Origin: Gemmatimonadota bacterium | GTDB lineage: Bacteria; Gemmatimonadota; Gemmatimonadetes; Gemmatimonadales; Gemmatimonadaceae | DNA length: 64,000 bases | Direction of reading: 5' to 3' | NCBI GenBank assembly: GCA_016714015.1 | Contig: JADJNZ010000006.1 | Span: 248,001-312,000, forward strand | Shown here: positions 32,827 through 42,127 of the stretch, in pieces | Numbering within the stretch: the stretch's first letter is position 1 | Layout: every line of letters begins with the position of its first letter | The notes under the pieces: generated by a model | What the model was told of the DNA's origin: nothing | Databases searched by the model: none | Seen by the model: only the letters and a program-made list of their open reading frames with translations | Translations under genes and position numbers: made by a program

Positions 32827-33405
32827 ATGGCCGAGTCCCCCCGCCCCACCACCAAGCAGGCCGATCGCACGACGCCGGACGCGTTGCTGCGCACGCTCGA
32901 GGCGCGCTTCGGGCAGCACCCGCACCGACATGCGGGGATCACATGGGCGCAGGTCCGAGCGCGGCTGGAGGACGACGCGAAGGCATTGCGCTCAGTGCAG
33001 GCGATGGAATCGAGCGGCGGCGAGCCCGACGTCACGGCGTTCGACAAGCGCACGGGCCGCGTGACCTTCACCGACTGCGCGGCCGAATCCCCGGCGGGCC
33101 GTCGCAGTCTCTGCTTCGACCGCGCCGCCCTCGACGCCCGGAAGGAGGCCAAGCCGGCCGGCAGTGCGATGGACATGGCCGCGGCGATGGGGATCACGAT
33201 GCTCGACGAGGACGCGTATCGCGCGTTGCAGGCCCTCGGCGAGTTCGACCTCAAGACCTCGAGCTGGGTCGCCACTCCCGCCGACGTGCGCGCGCTCGGA
33301 GGTGCCCTCTTCTGCGATCGGCGCTATGGACGCGTGTTCACGTACCACAACGGCGTCCAGTCGTACTACGCGGCGCGCGGGTTCCGTGGATCGGTCACGC
33401 TGTGA
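32827..33405 (+). CDS. DUF4256 protein
   Basis: A 192-residue soluble protein. It has LRTLEARFGQHPHRHAGITW, GEPDVTAFDKRTGRVTFTDC, RRSLCFDRAALDARKEAKP and FDLKTSSWVATPADVRALGG, all typical of the DUF4256 family, with RRYGRVFTYHNGVQSYYAAR at the end. Family function unknown. The stop overlaps the GTG of the next gene (GTGA), so they are coupled. Confidence 0.87.
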   Translation: MAESPRPTTKQADRTTPDALLRTLEARFGQHPHRHAGITWAQVRARLEDDAKALRSVQAMESSGGEPDVTAFDKRTGRVTFTDCAAESPAGRRSLCFDRAALDARKEAKPAGSAMDMAAAMGITMLDEDAYRALQALGEFDLKTSSWVATPADVRALGGALFCDRRYGRVFTYHNGVQSYYAARGFRGSVTL

Positions 33406-33779
33406 GCGCGCCGCGCGACCGGATCATCCGCACCGCCCTGTGGGCGTCGGTCGCGTTGAACACGCTCGGCGTCGTCGTCTTCGGGCTCCCGGCCATGGGG
33501 TATGCGACGCCATTCCTGCCGATCGAGGCGCCGCCGTACTTCGCGGCGCAACTCGCGTTCACCATCGCGCTCTTCGGGGGCGTGTACGCGTGGCTCGCGC
33601 GCCGTCCGCGGATCGACCGCCCGCTCGTGATCGTCGGCGGACTCGGGAAGCTCGGCTTCTTCGCGCTCAGCGTCCTCTATGCCATCACCGGTGCGATCCC
33701 CGCGGGGATGGCGGTCAACGCGACGCCGGATCTGGTGTTCGCGATGATATTCCTCTGGTGGGCCCGGACGGGCGCGTAG
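33402..33779 (+). CDS. Small four-helix membrane protein
   Basis: A 125-residue protein starting at GTG 33402 inside the DUF4256 stop. It has four predicted membrane helices (ALWASVALNTLGVVVFGLPA, FAAQLAFTIALFGGVYAWLA, LVIVGGLGKLGFFALSVLYA and TPDLVFAMIFLWW). Function unknown; it is probably co-expressed with the DUF4256 protein. Its last 65 bp overlap the convergent kinase gene. Confidence 0.75.
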   Translation: MSAPRDRIIRTALWASVALNTLGVVVFGLPAMGYATPFLPIEAPPYFAAQLAFTIALFGGVYAWLARRPRIDRPLVIVGGLGKLGFFALSVLYAITGAIPAGMAVNATPDLVFAMIFLWWARTGA

Positions 33780-35649
33780 CGTCCTCCACCTCCTGCTGCG
33801 CCTCGGCGAGCCGACCGAGATCCTCCCCGATGCGACGCGCGGCGTCCATCAAGGTCGTGAGCGGCTTGAGGTCGGCGGTGCCGGCATGGAGGCGCAGCAG
33901 GTCGAGGCGGATCCCCTCGAGCGCGGCGACGCTCTCGCCGAGGTGCGCCGCGGCGACGCGCTTCCGCTCGGCGAGGACGTCGGCCCCCGTGTCGCCGTCG
34001 GGCACGAGCGCGGCGACGATCTCGATCTCGGCGCGCGCCTCGGCGGCGCGGGCCTCGAGTGACGCGACGATGTGCGGCAGCTCGGCGAGCTGCTCGCGGT
34101 AGGCCGACGGCAGCGCGGCGAAGAGCTCGCCGGCGGCGACGCCGAGGGCGGCCTCGGTCGCGCGGAAGGCGTTCGCGCCCGCGAGCGTGGACCGCTCGGG
34201 TGCGCCGAGCCGCCGCGCGAACCACTCGCCGAGCCGGGTGTTCCAGAGGCGCTCGCGGATCCCGGTCTGCCAGAGCTTCCGGATGCCGTTGGGGATGAAC
34301 TGCACGTCGAGGGCATTGCTCACGGCACCGAGGGCGAGCGTGCTGAGCATCGGCGTGACGATCCAGCGCGCGCCCATGACGTTCTCGTGGACGACGCCGG
34401 CGAGGATCAGGCCCAACGTCGTCGCGAGCCAGGTGGCCGACGCGGTGGTCGCGTAGCGGAGCAGACGATGTGCCGGCGGATCGGACGGCGCGCGCACGCT
34501 CGCATCGGACTCGGCCTGTTCGCGCCGTGAGACCTCCAGGGCGGCGCGCAGGTCGGCGAGGGTGTGCCCTGCGCGGAACTGCTTGACGGCCTGATTGAGA
34601 TGGAAGCCGACGATAGGGGCGAGCGGGGCCGCGGTGATCGCGGCGAGGAGCACGATGTCGGCGGGGCCGGCCGGGCGCTGCCCGATGAGCCAGACGAAGA
34701 GATTGACCGAGGTGAGCGTGCCGAAGAGCCCGCCCCAGGCGAGGTACGGCACGAGGAGCGGGTTGCGCGCGCCGAGCCAGGCGCGGAGCGTGGGCGGGAG
34801 TGCGGGTCGCGCGTCGGGGACGGGCGCGAGCGCGGCCGCGAGCGCCTCGCCGTCCGCGAAGCGGCGCGCGGGGTCGCGCGCGAGGCAGCGGTCGATCGCC
34901 GTCGCGAGTGCGGTGGGCACGCCCGGCGCGATGCGCGCGACGGGCGGCGCGTCCTCGATCGCCTGTCGCAGCAGCAGCGCGTGGACGTTCGGCGATTCGA
35001 AGGGCAGTCGCCCGCTGACGGCGAGGAAGCCGACGACGCCGAGCGCGTAGATGTCGCTGCGACCATCGACGGCGCCATCGGCCGCCTGCTCGGGGCTCAT
35101 GAAGTGCGCGGTGCCCATCACCCGCCCCGTGGCCTCCTCGTGGTCCCCGCCGCGGGCGATGCCGAAGTCGGTGACGAGCGCGCGCCCGGTGCCGGCCTCG
35201 AGGAGGATGTTGTCGGGCTTGATGTCGCGATGGATGACGCCGCGCCCATGCGCGTACGCGAGCGCCCATGCGACCTCGCGGAGCAGCCGCGTCGCGTCGG
35301 CGGGCGGGAGCGGCCCGCGCGTGCGGAGTCGGTCGCCGAGCGTCTCGCCTTCGACGTAGCTCATCACGAAGAAGACGAACCCGCCCGCCTCGCCGACGCG
35401 ATGGATGGGGACGATGTGCGGGTGCGAGAGGCCGGCGGCCATGCGCGCCTCGCGGACGAAGCGCTCGCGCGCGGCGGGATCGCTGGCGAGGTGCGCGGGG
35501 AGGACCTTGATGGCGACATCGCGATCGAGCTGGACGTCGCGCGCGAGGTGAACGACGCCCATGCCGCCGCGGCCGAGCTCGCGCTGGAGCGAGTACTCGC
35601 CGGCGAGGGCGGACTGGAGGTCGAGGAAGTCGTCGGTGGGGTTTGGCAT
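33715..35649 (-). CDS. Eukaryotic-type Ser/Thr protein kinase with membrane region
   Basis: A 644-residue kinase. The kinase domain covers about 19-280: Gly loop LGRGGMGVVHLA (25-36), VAIK with Lys48, catalytic loop VIHRDIKPDNILL, VTDFGIARG and activation-segment MGTAHFMSPEQAADG, all intact, so it should be active. Several hydrophobic segments follow (for example LLVPYLAWGGLFGTLTSVNL and IVLLAAITAAPLAPIVGFHL). A long C-terminal helical part (about 490-620) contains REQLAELPHIVASLEARAAE. There is no PASTA or propeller sensor. ATG 35649 is used because the kinase domain follows directly. It diverges from the dehydratase at 35757. Confidence 0.9.
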   Translation of the reverse strand: MPNPTDDFLDLQSALAGEYSLQRELGRGGMGVVHLARDVQLDRDVAIKVLPAHLASDPAARERFVREARMAAGLSHPHIVPIHRVGEAGGFVFFVMSYVEGETLGDRLRTRGPLPPADATRLLREVAWALAYAHGRGVIHRDIKPDNILLEAGTGRALVTDFGIARGGDHEEATGRVMGTAHFMSPEQAADGAVDGRSDIYALGVVGFLAVSGRLPFESPNVHALLLRQAIEDAPPVARIAPGVPTALATAIDRCLARDPARRFADGEALAAALAPVPDARPALPPTLRAWLGARNPLLVPYLAWGGLFGTLTSVNLFVWLIGQRPAGPADIVLLAAITAAPLAPIVGFHLNQAVKQFRAGHTLADLRAALEVSRREQAESDASVRAPSDPPAHRLLRYATTASATWLATTLGLILAGVVHENVMGARWIVTPMLSTLALGAVSNALDVQFIPNGIRKLWQTGIRERLWNTRLGEWFARRLGAPERSTLAGANAFRATEAALGVAAGELFAALPSAYREQLAELPHIVASLEARAAEARAEIEIVAALVPDGDTGADVLAERKRVAAAHLGESVAALEGIRLDLLRLHAGTADLKPLTTLMDAARRIGEDLGRLAEAQQEVEDATRPSGPTRGISSRTPDPASR

Positions 35650-35756
35650 CTCGCGTGGAACAATGGCGGCCGCCCGTTCGCGTTGCCAAGTTGATGCTCC
35701 ACGGTGACTGTCGCACGCACGCCTCAGTCGACCGGACTCGACCACGGAGCCGCTTG

Positions 35757-36731
35757 ATGCTCGCCCCCATCCGCCCGATCACCCTCGCCGAGATCCACGC
35801 CGCGCGCGCGCGCATCGCGGGGACGATCCTCCGCACGCCGCTCGTGCGGCTCGACCTCGGCCGAGGCCACCCGGACATCCGCCTCAAGCTCGAGAACCTG
35901 CAGCCGACCAACGCATACAAGCTTCGCGGCGCGGTGAACGCGGTGGCGATGCTCCCTGAGTCGGAGCGGCAGCGCGGCGTGTGGACGATCAGCGCGGGCA
36001 ATGCCGGTCAAGGCGTGGCGTACGCGGCGCGGATGGCGGGCGTGCCCTGCACCGTCGTGGCGATCGAGACGGCCCCGCAGGCGAAGCTCGACCGGATGCG
36101 CGCGCTGGGGGCGCGGCTCGTGCCCGTCTCGTACGCGGGGGCGTGGCAGGCGCTGGAGGACCGCGCGTATCCGGGTGTGGAGGGGGCGTTCATCCATCCG
36201 TTCGACGACCACGACTTCATCGCGGGGCATGCGACGATGGGGTTGGAGATCCTCGAGGACGAACCGGAGACGCGCGCGGTGATCGCGGCGATCGGCGGTG
36301 GCGGGCTGATCGTCGGCGTGGGTGCGGCGATGCGCGCGCTCAGTCCGCTGACCAAGGTGTGGGGCGCAGAGCCGGCGACGGCCTCGCCGGTCGCGCGCTC
36401 GTTCGCGGCGGGCTCGGCGCAGGCGTTCCCGGAGTGGGAGGCGTCGTTCGTCGACGGCGCGGGCGGGAAGAGCGTCTTCCCGCGGATGTGGGAACGGATG
36501 CGTCCGGTGCTCGACGGTTCGATCGTGGTCTCACTCGCCGAGACGCAGCGGGCGATGCGGCTGATGGCGGAGAAGTCGCGCGTGATCGCCGAGGGCGCGG
36601 GGGCGCTCGGGCTGGCGGCGGCACTCACCGGTCAGGCGGGCAAGGGGCCGATCGTCGTGGTGGTGTCGGGCGGGAACATCGACCTCGCGAAGTTCAGCGA
36701 GCTCGTGGCGAGCGCGCCGCCGCTGGCCTGA
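35757..36731 (+). CDS. Second serine/threonine dehydratase-like PLP enzyme
   Basis: A 324-residue fold-type II PLP enzyme, paralogous to that at 21589. The PLP lysine is in NAYKLRGAVNAV, the Asn loop is ISAGNAGQGVAYAA and the glycine loop is AIGGGGLIVGVGAA. The Asn-x-Gly-Gln loop differs from Asn-His-Gly in the paralogue, so substrate preference may differ. No ACT domain. Monocistronic, with a perfect terminator hairpin directly after the stop. Confidence 0.87.
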   Translation: MLAPIRPITLAEIHAARARIAGTILRTPLVRLDLGRGHPDIRLKLENLQPTNAYKLRGAVNAVAMLPESERQRGVWTISAGNAGQGVAYAARMAGVPCTVVAIETAPQAKLDRMRALGARLVPVSYAGAWQALEDRAYPGVEGAFIHPFDDHDFIAGHATMGLEILEDEPETRAVIAAIGGGGLIVGVGAAMRALSPLTKVWGAEPATASPVARSFAAGSAQAFPEWEASFVDGAGGKSVFPRMWERMRPVLDGSIVVSLAETQRAMRLMAEKSRVIAEGAGALGLAAALTGQAGKGPIVVVVSGGNIDLAKFSELVASAPPLA

Positions 36732-36735
36732 GGGT

Positions 36736-36768
36736 GCGGCCCACGCGCGGGGATCGCGCGTGGGCCGC
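36736..36768. terminator. Perfect 14-bp stem terminator
   Basis: GCGGCCCACGCGCG (36736-36749) pairs perfectly with CGCGCGTGGGCCGC (36755-36768) around a 5-base loop. It separates the dehydratase from the convergent GMC small-subunit gene. Confidence 0.8.
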
Positions 36769-36776
36769 CCTGCCCG

Positions 36777-37529
36777 CTACTCCAGCCCGAGCTGACGCAG
36801 CACCGCCGGCGGCGGCGGATCGAACTTGGGCATCGCCACGTTCCCCACGTAGCCGATGTCCTTCATCCCCGCGTCCGTCGTGTAGAACGCCGTCGCCGTC
36901 AGGTCGCGCACGAGGTCGAAGAACCGCGCCGCGGCGCGGAACTCGGGCTTCGCGTTCGGGAGATGGCAGATGTCATCGCAGATCGCGGTCTTCTGCGCGG
37001 CGGTGAGCCGCGCGAAGTCGCGCGAGAAGCGCTTGCGGCTCTCGAGGTTGATCCAGGCGATGCCGCCGCGCACGCGCACGAGGTCACGCTGGTTGCCGTC
37101 GTAGGGCGCGCTCACGTGTTCGTTCACATACGACGGCGCGCCGACGGCCGAGGCGGCGGGGGACTTCTCGTCGGCGGGGATGATCACGTCGCAGAGCGCG
37201 GTGATGGTCACCATCTCGGCGGTCGTGAGCCGGCGCGGCCAGTTGGTGCGCGGATACAGGAGGTCGGGATCGGCGAGCGTGCCGCGCGGGCCCGGCGTGA
37301 CGCCGGTCGGGGCCTGCGTCGCGGGCGCGGCGGCCGGTGCCGCTGGGCGCGGCGTGGTGCCCTGCGCCTCGGCCTCGCCGGCCGCGAGACCGTCGAGCAC
37401 CGGAAGCGTCGCCGCGGCCGCGAGGACGCGCAGCGCATCGCGACGCTTGAGGGTGACGGGCGCGGACTCGTCCGCGCCGATCGGGGTGTCGGTGCCGTCG
37501 GTGTTGGGGAGCTCGGGCGCGTCGCTCAT
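36777..37529 (-). CDS. Tat-exported gluconate 2-dehydrogenase subunit 3-like protein
   Basis: A 250-residue small subunit of the type paired with GMC oxidoreductases. A Tat-like leader (LKRRDALRVLAAAATLPVLD) is followed by a Pro/Ala linker. The mature domain begins LTTAEMVTITALCDVIIPAD and has SYVNEHVSAPYD and ARFFDLVRDLTATAFYT, typical of this family. The subunit usually escorts the folded partner through Tat. Its start overlaps the stop of the GMC gene (ATGA). Confidence 0.88.
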   Translation of the reverse strand: MSDAPELPNTDGTDTPIGADESAPVTLKRRDALRVLAAAATLPVLDGLAAGEAEAQGTTPRPAAPAAAPATQAPTGVTPGPRGTLADPDLLYPRTNWPRRLTTAEMVTITALCDVIIPADEKSPAASAVGAPSYVNEHVSAPYDGNQRDLVRVRGGIAWINLESRKRFSRDFARLTAAQKTAICDDICHLPNAKPEFRAAARFFDLVRDLTATAFYTTDAGMKDIGYVGNVAMPKFDPPPPAVLRQLGLE

Positions 37530-39358
37530 CCGATGTTCCTCTTCTGGAGTTCGTCGAGCAGGTGGTCGCACGAGCGCCACGCGAGCGCGAGGATCGACAG
37601 CGTGGGGTTCTTGTCGGCGTTGCTCACGAAGGTCGCGCCGTCGGTGATGAAGAGGTTCTTCACGTCCCACGACTGGCCGTACTGGTTCACGACCGAGGTG
37701 CGCGGGTCGTCGCCCATGCGGCAGGTGCCGACCTCGTGGATGATCTGCCCGCCGCGCGCGATGGCGCGCGACCCGTCGGTCTCGACGCGACCGGTGAGCT
37801 TGCCCCCCATCGCCTCGATGATCTCGGCGAAGGTCTTCTGCATGTGCGCCGCCTGCCGCGTCTCGTGCTCCGACCACTTCCAATGGAAGCGGAGCACCGG
37901 GATGCCCCACTGGTCCACGGTGTCGGGATCGATGTCGCAGTACGAGTCCTCGTTGGGGATCATCTCGCCGCGCCCGTCGAACCACATGAAGGACCCGTAG
38001 TAGCGGCGGGCCTCCTCCTTGAGCCGCTTGCCGTAGGCGCCCTGCGTGTAGGTCTCGAGCCCGCTGAAGGTGCCGTTCCCCGGCATGCTGCGGCCGCCGC
38101 CGAACTCGATGTGATAGCCACGGGCGAAGCCGAGCTTGCCGGCGAGCTGCTCCTGGTAGAGCCACCAGGGCATGTACATGTGCATCCCGGACGCCCCGTC
38201 GGTGTTGTGCGGCGGGAGGTTCTCGAGGATGGGGATCTGGCCGCCGAGCCCGGCGCCGACGGTATCCATGAGATACTTGCCGACGAGGCCGCTGCTGTTG
38301 GAGACGCCGTTGGGCGCCTGCTCGCTCTTGGAGTTGAGCAGGATGCGCGCCGTCTCGGCGGCGCTCGCCGCGAGCACGACCACGCGCGCCTTCACGTGCC
38401 GGTCGGTGCGCGTGCGCTTGTCGATGTAGCTCACGCCGGTGGCCTTGCCGGTCCGGTCGACCGTCACCTCGCGCACCATGGCATCGGGGACGATGTCGAC
38501 GTTGCCGGTGGCGAGCGCGGGCGGCAGGAGAACGGTGGTGCTCTGGAAGTTCGCCTTGATGGAGCAGCCGTTGCCGCAGGGTGTGGCCCAGAAGCAGGCC
38601 TGCCGTTCGCGCATCGACTGGGCGAGGACGCGCTGGGCAAGCGGGTTGTCCGGGTGGATCCTCTTCGGCAGCGTGTTCGCGTCCTGGCGCTTCGTCATGA
38701 TCGCGAGGTGCGCCGGGATCACGGGGATCTTGAGCGGCCCGCACGCCTTCTTGGCGAGGAGCTCGACGGCGCGCGGCGCGGGGGCGGGCTGCAGCACGCC
38801 CGGTGACGAGCGCGGCGTGTTCTCGAGGTCGTCATCGCCGCCGTAGACCCCGATGAGCATCTCGGTGCGGTCGTAGTACGGCGCGAGGTCCTGATACGTG
38901 AGCGGCCAGTCGGCGCCGAGTCCGTCGCGGGTCTTGGGCTTGAAGTCGTACTCGCCCATGCGGAGCGAGATACGTCCCCAGTGATTGGTGCGTCCGCCGA
39001 GCATGCGGGCGCGCCACCAGCGGAAATCGGTGCCGGGCGCGTTGGTGTAGGGCTCGCCGGGAACCTCCCACCCGCCGTCGACGGTGGCATCGTAGAAACC
39101 GAACGGCTTCTCGCGATAGCCGGCACCGCGCAGCGGGGCCTCGCGCGGGAGCTTGAACATCGGCGTCTCGCGCACCGGGTCGTAGTTCCGGCCCGCCTCG
39201 AGCACGAGGACCTTGAGTCCGGCGACGGCGAGCTGGTAGGCGGCCATGCCGCCGCCGGCGCCCGAACCGACGACGATCACGTCGTATTCCGTCTGGGCCT
39301 TGGGGTTGCTGAGGAACACGCGACGGACTCCGGGGAGCGAGGGGTGAGCGACGATCAT
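37526..39358 (-). CDS. GMC-family FAD oxidoreductase, large subunit
   Basis: A 610-residue flavoprotein. The FAD Rossmann motif is YDVIVVGSGAGGGMAAYQLA at about residues 28-47, and an ADP-binding acid lies in VLVLEAGRNYDP. The C-terminal catalytic region has HEVGTCRMGDDPRTSVVNQY and DVKNLFITDGATFVSNADKN, typical of gluconate/sorbitol dehydrogenase-like GMC enzymes. It likely oxidises a sugar, polyol or alcohol in the periplasm and passes electrons to a cytochrome, which is not in this gene pair. It has no leader of its own; export would rely on the small subunit. ATG 39358 is chosen; a GTG about 13 codons later is possible. Confidence 0.88.
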   Translation of the reverse strand: MIVAHPSLPGVRRVFLSNPKAQTEYDVIVVGSGAGGGMAAYQLAVAGLKVLVLEAGRNYDPVRETPMFKLPREAPLRGAGYREKPFGFYDATVDGGWEVPGEPYTNAPGTDFRWWRARMLGGRTNHWGRISLRMGEYDFKPKTRDGLGADWPLTYQDLAPYYDRTEMLIGVYGGDDDLENTPRSSPGVLQPAPAPRAVELLAKKACGPLKIPVIPAHLAIMTKRQDANTLPKRIHPDNPLAQRVLAQSMRERQACFWATPCGNGCSIKANFQSTTVLLPPALATGNVDIVPDAMVREVTVDRTGKATGVSYIDKRTRTDRHVKARVVVLAASAAETARILLNSKSEQAPNGVSNSSGLVGKYLMDTVGAGLGGQIPILENLPPHNTDGASGMHMYMPWWLYQEQLAGKLGFARGYHIEFGGGRSMPGNGTFSGLETYTQGAYGKRLKEEARRYYGSFMWFDGRGEMIPNEDSYCDIDPDTVDQWGIPVLRFHWKWSEHETRQAAHMQKTFAEIIEAMGGKLTGRVETDGSRAIARGGQIIHEVGTCRMGDDPRTSVVNQYGQSWDVKNLFITDGATFVSNADKNPTLSILALAWRSCDHLLDELQKRNIG

Positions 39359-39416
39359 CGGACGATCGCCGCCTGATCGTAACGCGTGGAGGGGAGGCTC
39401 GGAAGAGCGCGCGGCC

Positions 39417-39456
39417 GTCAGGGACTCCCGCGCAGGAAGTGCGGCGCTTCCCTGAC
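39417..39456. promoter_or_regulatory. Inverted repeat between divergent GMC and CocE genes
   Basis: CGTCAGGGA and TCCCTGACG form a 9-bp inverted repeat separated by about 22 bases, in the 193-bp gap between divergent genes. It could be an operator or a transcript hairpin. No T run. Confidence 0.35.
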
Positions 39457-39551
39457 GACGCGCGGACGACCGCGGCACGGGCTGCTTGACGCTGCGCCCG
39501 GGCGCTCCAACCTTGTGAAGGTCGGGGAACTCACATACAAGGAGTGCTCGG

Positions 39552-41507
39552 ATGCAACGGCGCGCCATCTCCCTCGCCGCACTCGCCCTCTGCCTCGCGG
39601 GCGCCTTGCCCGCGCAGGCGCCATCCGCGGTCAACCAGGACAGCCTCCGCGCGGTGCGCTGGAGGATCGAGAACGAACTGCAGTCGCTCGCCGTCGTCGA
39701 ACGCAAGGTGATGATCCCCATGCGCGACGGCATCCGCATCCAGGCCGACATCTACTATCCGAAGGACGGCGGGCAGAAGTATCCGGCGATCTGGGTGCGC
39801 ACGCCGTACAACTTCAATTGGTGGGACATCAATCTCGGCGCACCGCGCGACATGACGGCGGCGCTGACGGCGATCAAGCGCGGCTACGCATGGGTGGACA
39901 TGCAGGAGCGCGGCCACTTCTGGTCCGAGGGGAACTACGACATCCTCGGCGCGCCGGTGAGCGACGGCGTCGACGAGCTCGACTACCTCCGCGCGCGGCC
40001 GTGGTCGAATGGCCGGATCGGCACGACCGGCTGCTCGTCGACCGCGGAGTGGCAGGGCGCGGTCGCGGCGCAGGGGAACCCGGGATACGCGGCGTTCAAC
40101 GTCCAGGGATTCGGCGCCGGCGTCGGCCGCGTGGGGCCCTACTACGAGCAGGGCAACTGGTATCGCGGCGGCGCGGTGCAGATGCTCTTCATCGACTGGC
40201 TCTACGGCGAGCAGAATCAGGTGCGGCCGATGTTCCCGGCGAACGCGACGCAGGAGCAGCTGATCCGCGCGTCGAAGTCGTTCGACCTGGCGCAGCGCCT
40301 CCCGCCCGTGGATTGGGCGAAGGCCTTCTGGACGCTGCCGGTGCAGAACCTCCTCTCGGCGCTCGACGGTCCGCGCGGCATCTTCGCCGACTCGATGCCG
40401 GTCGCCACCGGCGGCGCGATGATCAAGCGCACGCCGAACGACCCCGCCTGGTACCGCGGCGGCCTGTATCACGACGACATGCGCATCGACATCCCGGGCC
40501 TCTGGTTCATGTCGTGGTACGACGTCTCGGTGGGACCGAACCTCGAGATGTTCAACATCGTGCGCCGCACGGCGCGCGGCGCGGCGGCGAACCAGCAGTG
40601 GGCGATCATCGCGCCGGTGGCGCACTGCTCGTACACGCGCGCCACGGAGCACACGGTGGTGGGCGAGCGCGACATGGGCGACGCGCGCCTGGGCTACCAG
40701 GAGATCATGTACGCCTTCTTCGACAAGTTCCTGAAGGGGACGCCGACGACGGCGATCGACACGATGGCGCGGGTCCGCTACTACGTGATGGGCGAGAACA
40801 AGTGGCACACGTCGGACGTCTGGCCCCCGCGCGGTGCGGCACCGATGACCTTCTACCTCGGGAGCGGCGGCAACGCGAACACGCTCAACGGCGACGGGGT
40901 GCTCAGCACCTCCCCGCCGCGCCGCGACACGCCCGACCACTTCACGTATGACCCAGCCAACCCGGTGATGTCGCGCGGCGGGAACGTCTGCTGCCAGGGG
41001 AACGCGGTCGGTGCCGGCGCGATGGACCAGCGCATCACCGAGGCGCGTCCGGACGTCCTCGTCTACACGAGCGAACCGTTCAAGGAGGGGATGGAGTTCT
41101 CGGGTCCGATCATCCCGACGCTCTTCGTGTCCAGCGATGCGCGCGACACCGACTTCACGGTGAAGGTGCTCGACGTCGCCCCCGATGGCACGGCCTACAA
41201 CCTCGACGAGTCCATCCAGCGCATGCGGTACCGCGACGGCTACGACAAGCCGGTGGTCTGGATGCAGAAGGATTCCGTCTACAAGGTCACGCTCCAGCCG
41301 CTCAACACGAGCAACTGGTTCGCTCCGGGGCATCGGCTGCGCATCGAGGTCTCGAGCTCCAACTTCCCGCGCTTCGACCGCAACCTGAACACCGGCGGGA
41401 ACAACTACGACGAATCGAAGGGCGTGGTGGCGCACAGCACCGTGCACCATTCGCGGCTCTACCCGTCGTCGCTCACGGTCACGGTGGTGAACCGCACGCA
41501 GCCCTGA
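39552..41507 (+). CDS. Secreted CocE/NonD-family hydrolase (S15-like)
   Basis: A 651-residue alpha/beta hydrolase. The signal peptide is MQRRAISLAALALCLAGALP. The hydrolase domain starts KVMIPMRDGIRIQADIYYPK. The nucleophile Ser is in GRIGTTGCSSTAEWQGA; SWYDVSVGP and IAPVAHCSY supply features near the Asp and His. The C-terminal jelly-roll domain (about 460-650) includes EPFKEGMEFSGPIIPTLFVS and GHRLRIEVSSSNFPRFDRNL. The family cleaves peptides or esters of acylated substrates. ATG 39552 has AAGGAG just upstream. Divergent from the GMC oxidoreductase. Confidence 0.9.
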   Translation: MQRRAISLAALALCLAGALPAQAPSAVNQDSLRAVRWRIENELQSLAVVERKVMIPMRDGIRIQADIYYPKDGGQKYPAIWVRTPYNFNWWDINLGAPRDMTAALTAIKRGYAWVDMQERGHFWSEGNYDILGAPVSDGVDELDYLRARPWSNGRIGTTGCSSTAEWQGAVAAQGNPGYAAFNVQGFGAGVGRVGPYYEQGNWYRGGAVQMLFIDWLYGEQNQVRPMFPANATQEQLIRASKSFDLAQRLPPVDWAKAFWTLPVQNLLSALDGPRGIFADSMPVATGGAMIKRTPNDPAWYRGGLYHDDMRIDIPGLWFMSWYDVSVGPNLEMFNIVRRTARGAAANQQWAIIAPVAHCSYTRATEHTVVGERDMGDARLGYQEIMYAFFDKFLKGTPTTAIDTMARVRYYVMGENKWHTSDVWPPRGAAPMTFYLGSGGNANTLNGDGVLSTSPPRRDTPDHFTYDPANPVMSRGGNVCCQGNAVGAGAMDQRITEARPDVLVYTSEPFKEGMEFSGPIIPTLFVSSDARDTDFTVKVLDVAPDGTAYNLDESIQRMRYRDGYDKPVVWMQKDSVYKVTLQPLNTSNWFAPGHRLRIEVSSSNFPRFDRNLNTGGNNYDESKGVVAHSTVHHSRLYPSSLTVTVVNRTQP

Positions 41508-41529
41508 CCGGCGATCGGTGCCCGGCGGG

Positions 41530-41560
41530 GAGGGACGGTATATTTGAACGACCGTCCCTC
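41530..41560. terminator. Hairpin after the CocE gene
   Basis: GAGGGACGG (41530-41538) pairs with CCGTCCCTC (41552-41560) around a 13-base AT-rich loop (TATATTTGAACGA). It lies 16 bp before the next start codon and may end the CocE transcript or affect the next one; the loop also resembles a -10 element. Confidence 0.55.
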
Positions 41561-41575
41561 CTCACCGAGTGCCGC

Positions 41576-42115
41576 ATGACCGCCCGCCTCGTCCGTCCAC
41601 GCCGCCGTCCGCTCCTCGCGCTCGCCGCGGCGACGGCGGCGTTGCTCTTCTCGCTCGCGCCTGCGGCGCATGCGCAGTCCGCGCTCGCCCCCGAGCCGAC
41701 GATCACCGTCCGTGGTGACGTCCCGACCCCGCTCGTCCTCACCGCGGCCGATCTCGCGGCGATGCCGCGCGCGACGGTGACGACGACGAACAACGGGATG
41801 ACCACGACCTACCGCGGCGTGTGGGTGGCCGACGTCCTCGCGAAGGCGGGATTCGCCCTCGGTCCCGCCGCACGGCGCAACTCGCTCTCGGGCTACGTGC
41901 TCGCCCGCGCGACCGACGGGTACCAGGTGCTCTTCTCGATCGGCGAGCTCGACCCGGCGATCACCGACGGCCAGGCACTCCTCGCCGACACGGCGAACGA
42001 CCAGCCGCTCTTCGCCGAGAACGGACGCTTCCGCCTCGTGCTGCCGAAGGACAAGCGCGGCGCGCGATCGATGCGGATGCTCGCATCGCTCGACGTGGTG
42101 CTGCTCATCAAGTAG
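41576..42115 (+). CDS. Exported molybdopterin-oxidoreductase-like domain protein
   Basis: A 179-residue exported protein. A signal peptide (LALAAATAALLFSLAPAAHA, then Q) is followed by a short relative of the sulfite-oxidase-type molybdopterin-binding fold: ITVRGDVPTPLVLTAADLAA, then TTTYRGVWVADVLAKAGFAL, FSIGELDPAITDGQALLADT and FRLVLPKDKRGARSM. The cysteine that ligates Mo in true enzymes is not seen, so catalysis is doubtful. It is 12 bp upstream of the dihaem gene and probably in its operon. Confidence 0.75.
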   Translation: MTARLVRPRRRPLLALAAATAALLFSLAPAAHAQSALAPEPTITVRGDVPTPLVLTAADLAAMPRATVTTTNNGMTTTYRGVWVADVLAKAGFALGPAARRNSLSGYVLARATDGYQVLFSIGELDPAITDGQALLADTANDQPLFAENGRFRLVLPKDKRGARSMRMLASLDVVLLIK

Positions 42116-42127
42116 CGCGCCCTGTCG

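Noticed and set aside
41576..42115. Active molybdenum enzyme
   Set aside because: The cysteine needed to bind molybdenum in this fold is not visible and the protein is much shorter than sulfite-oxidase-type enzymes.
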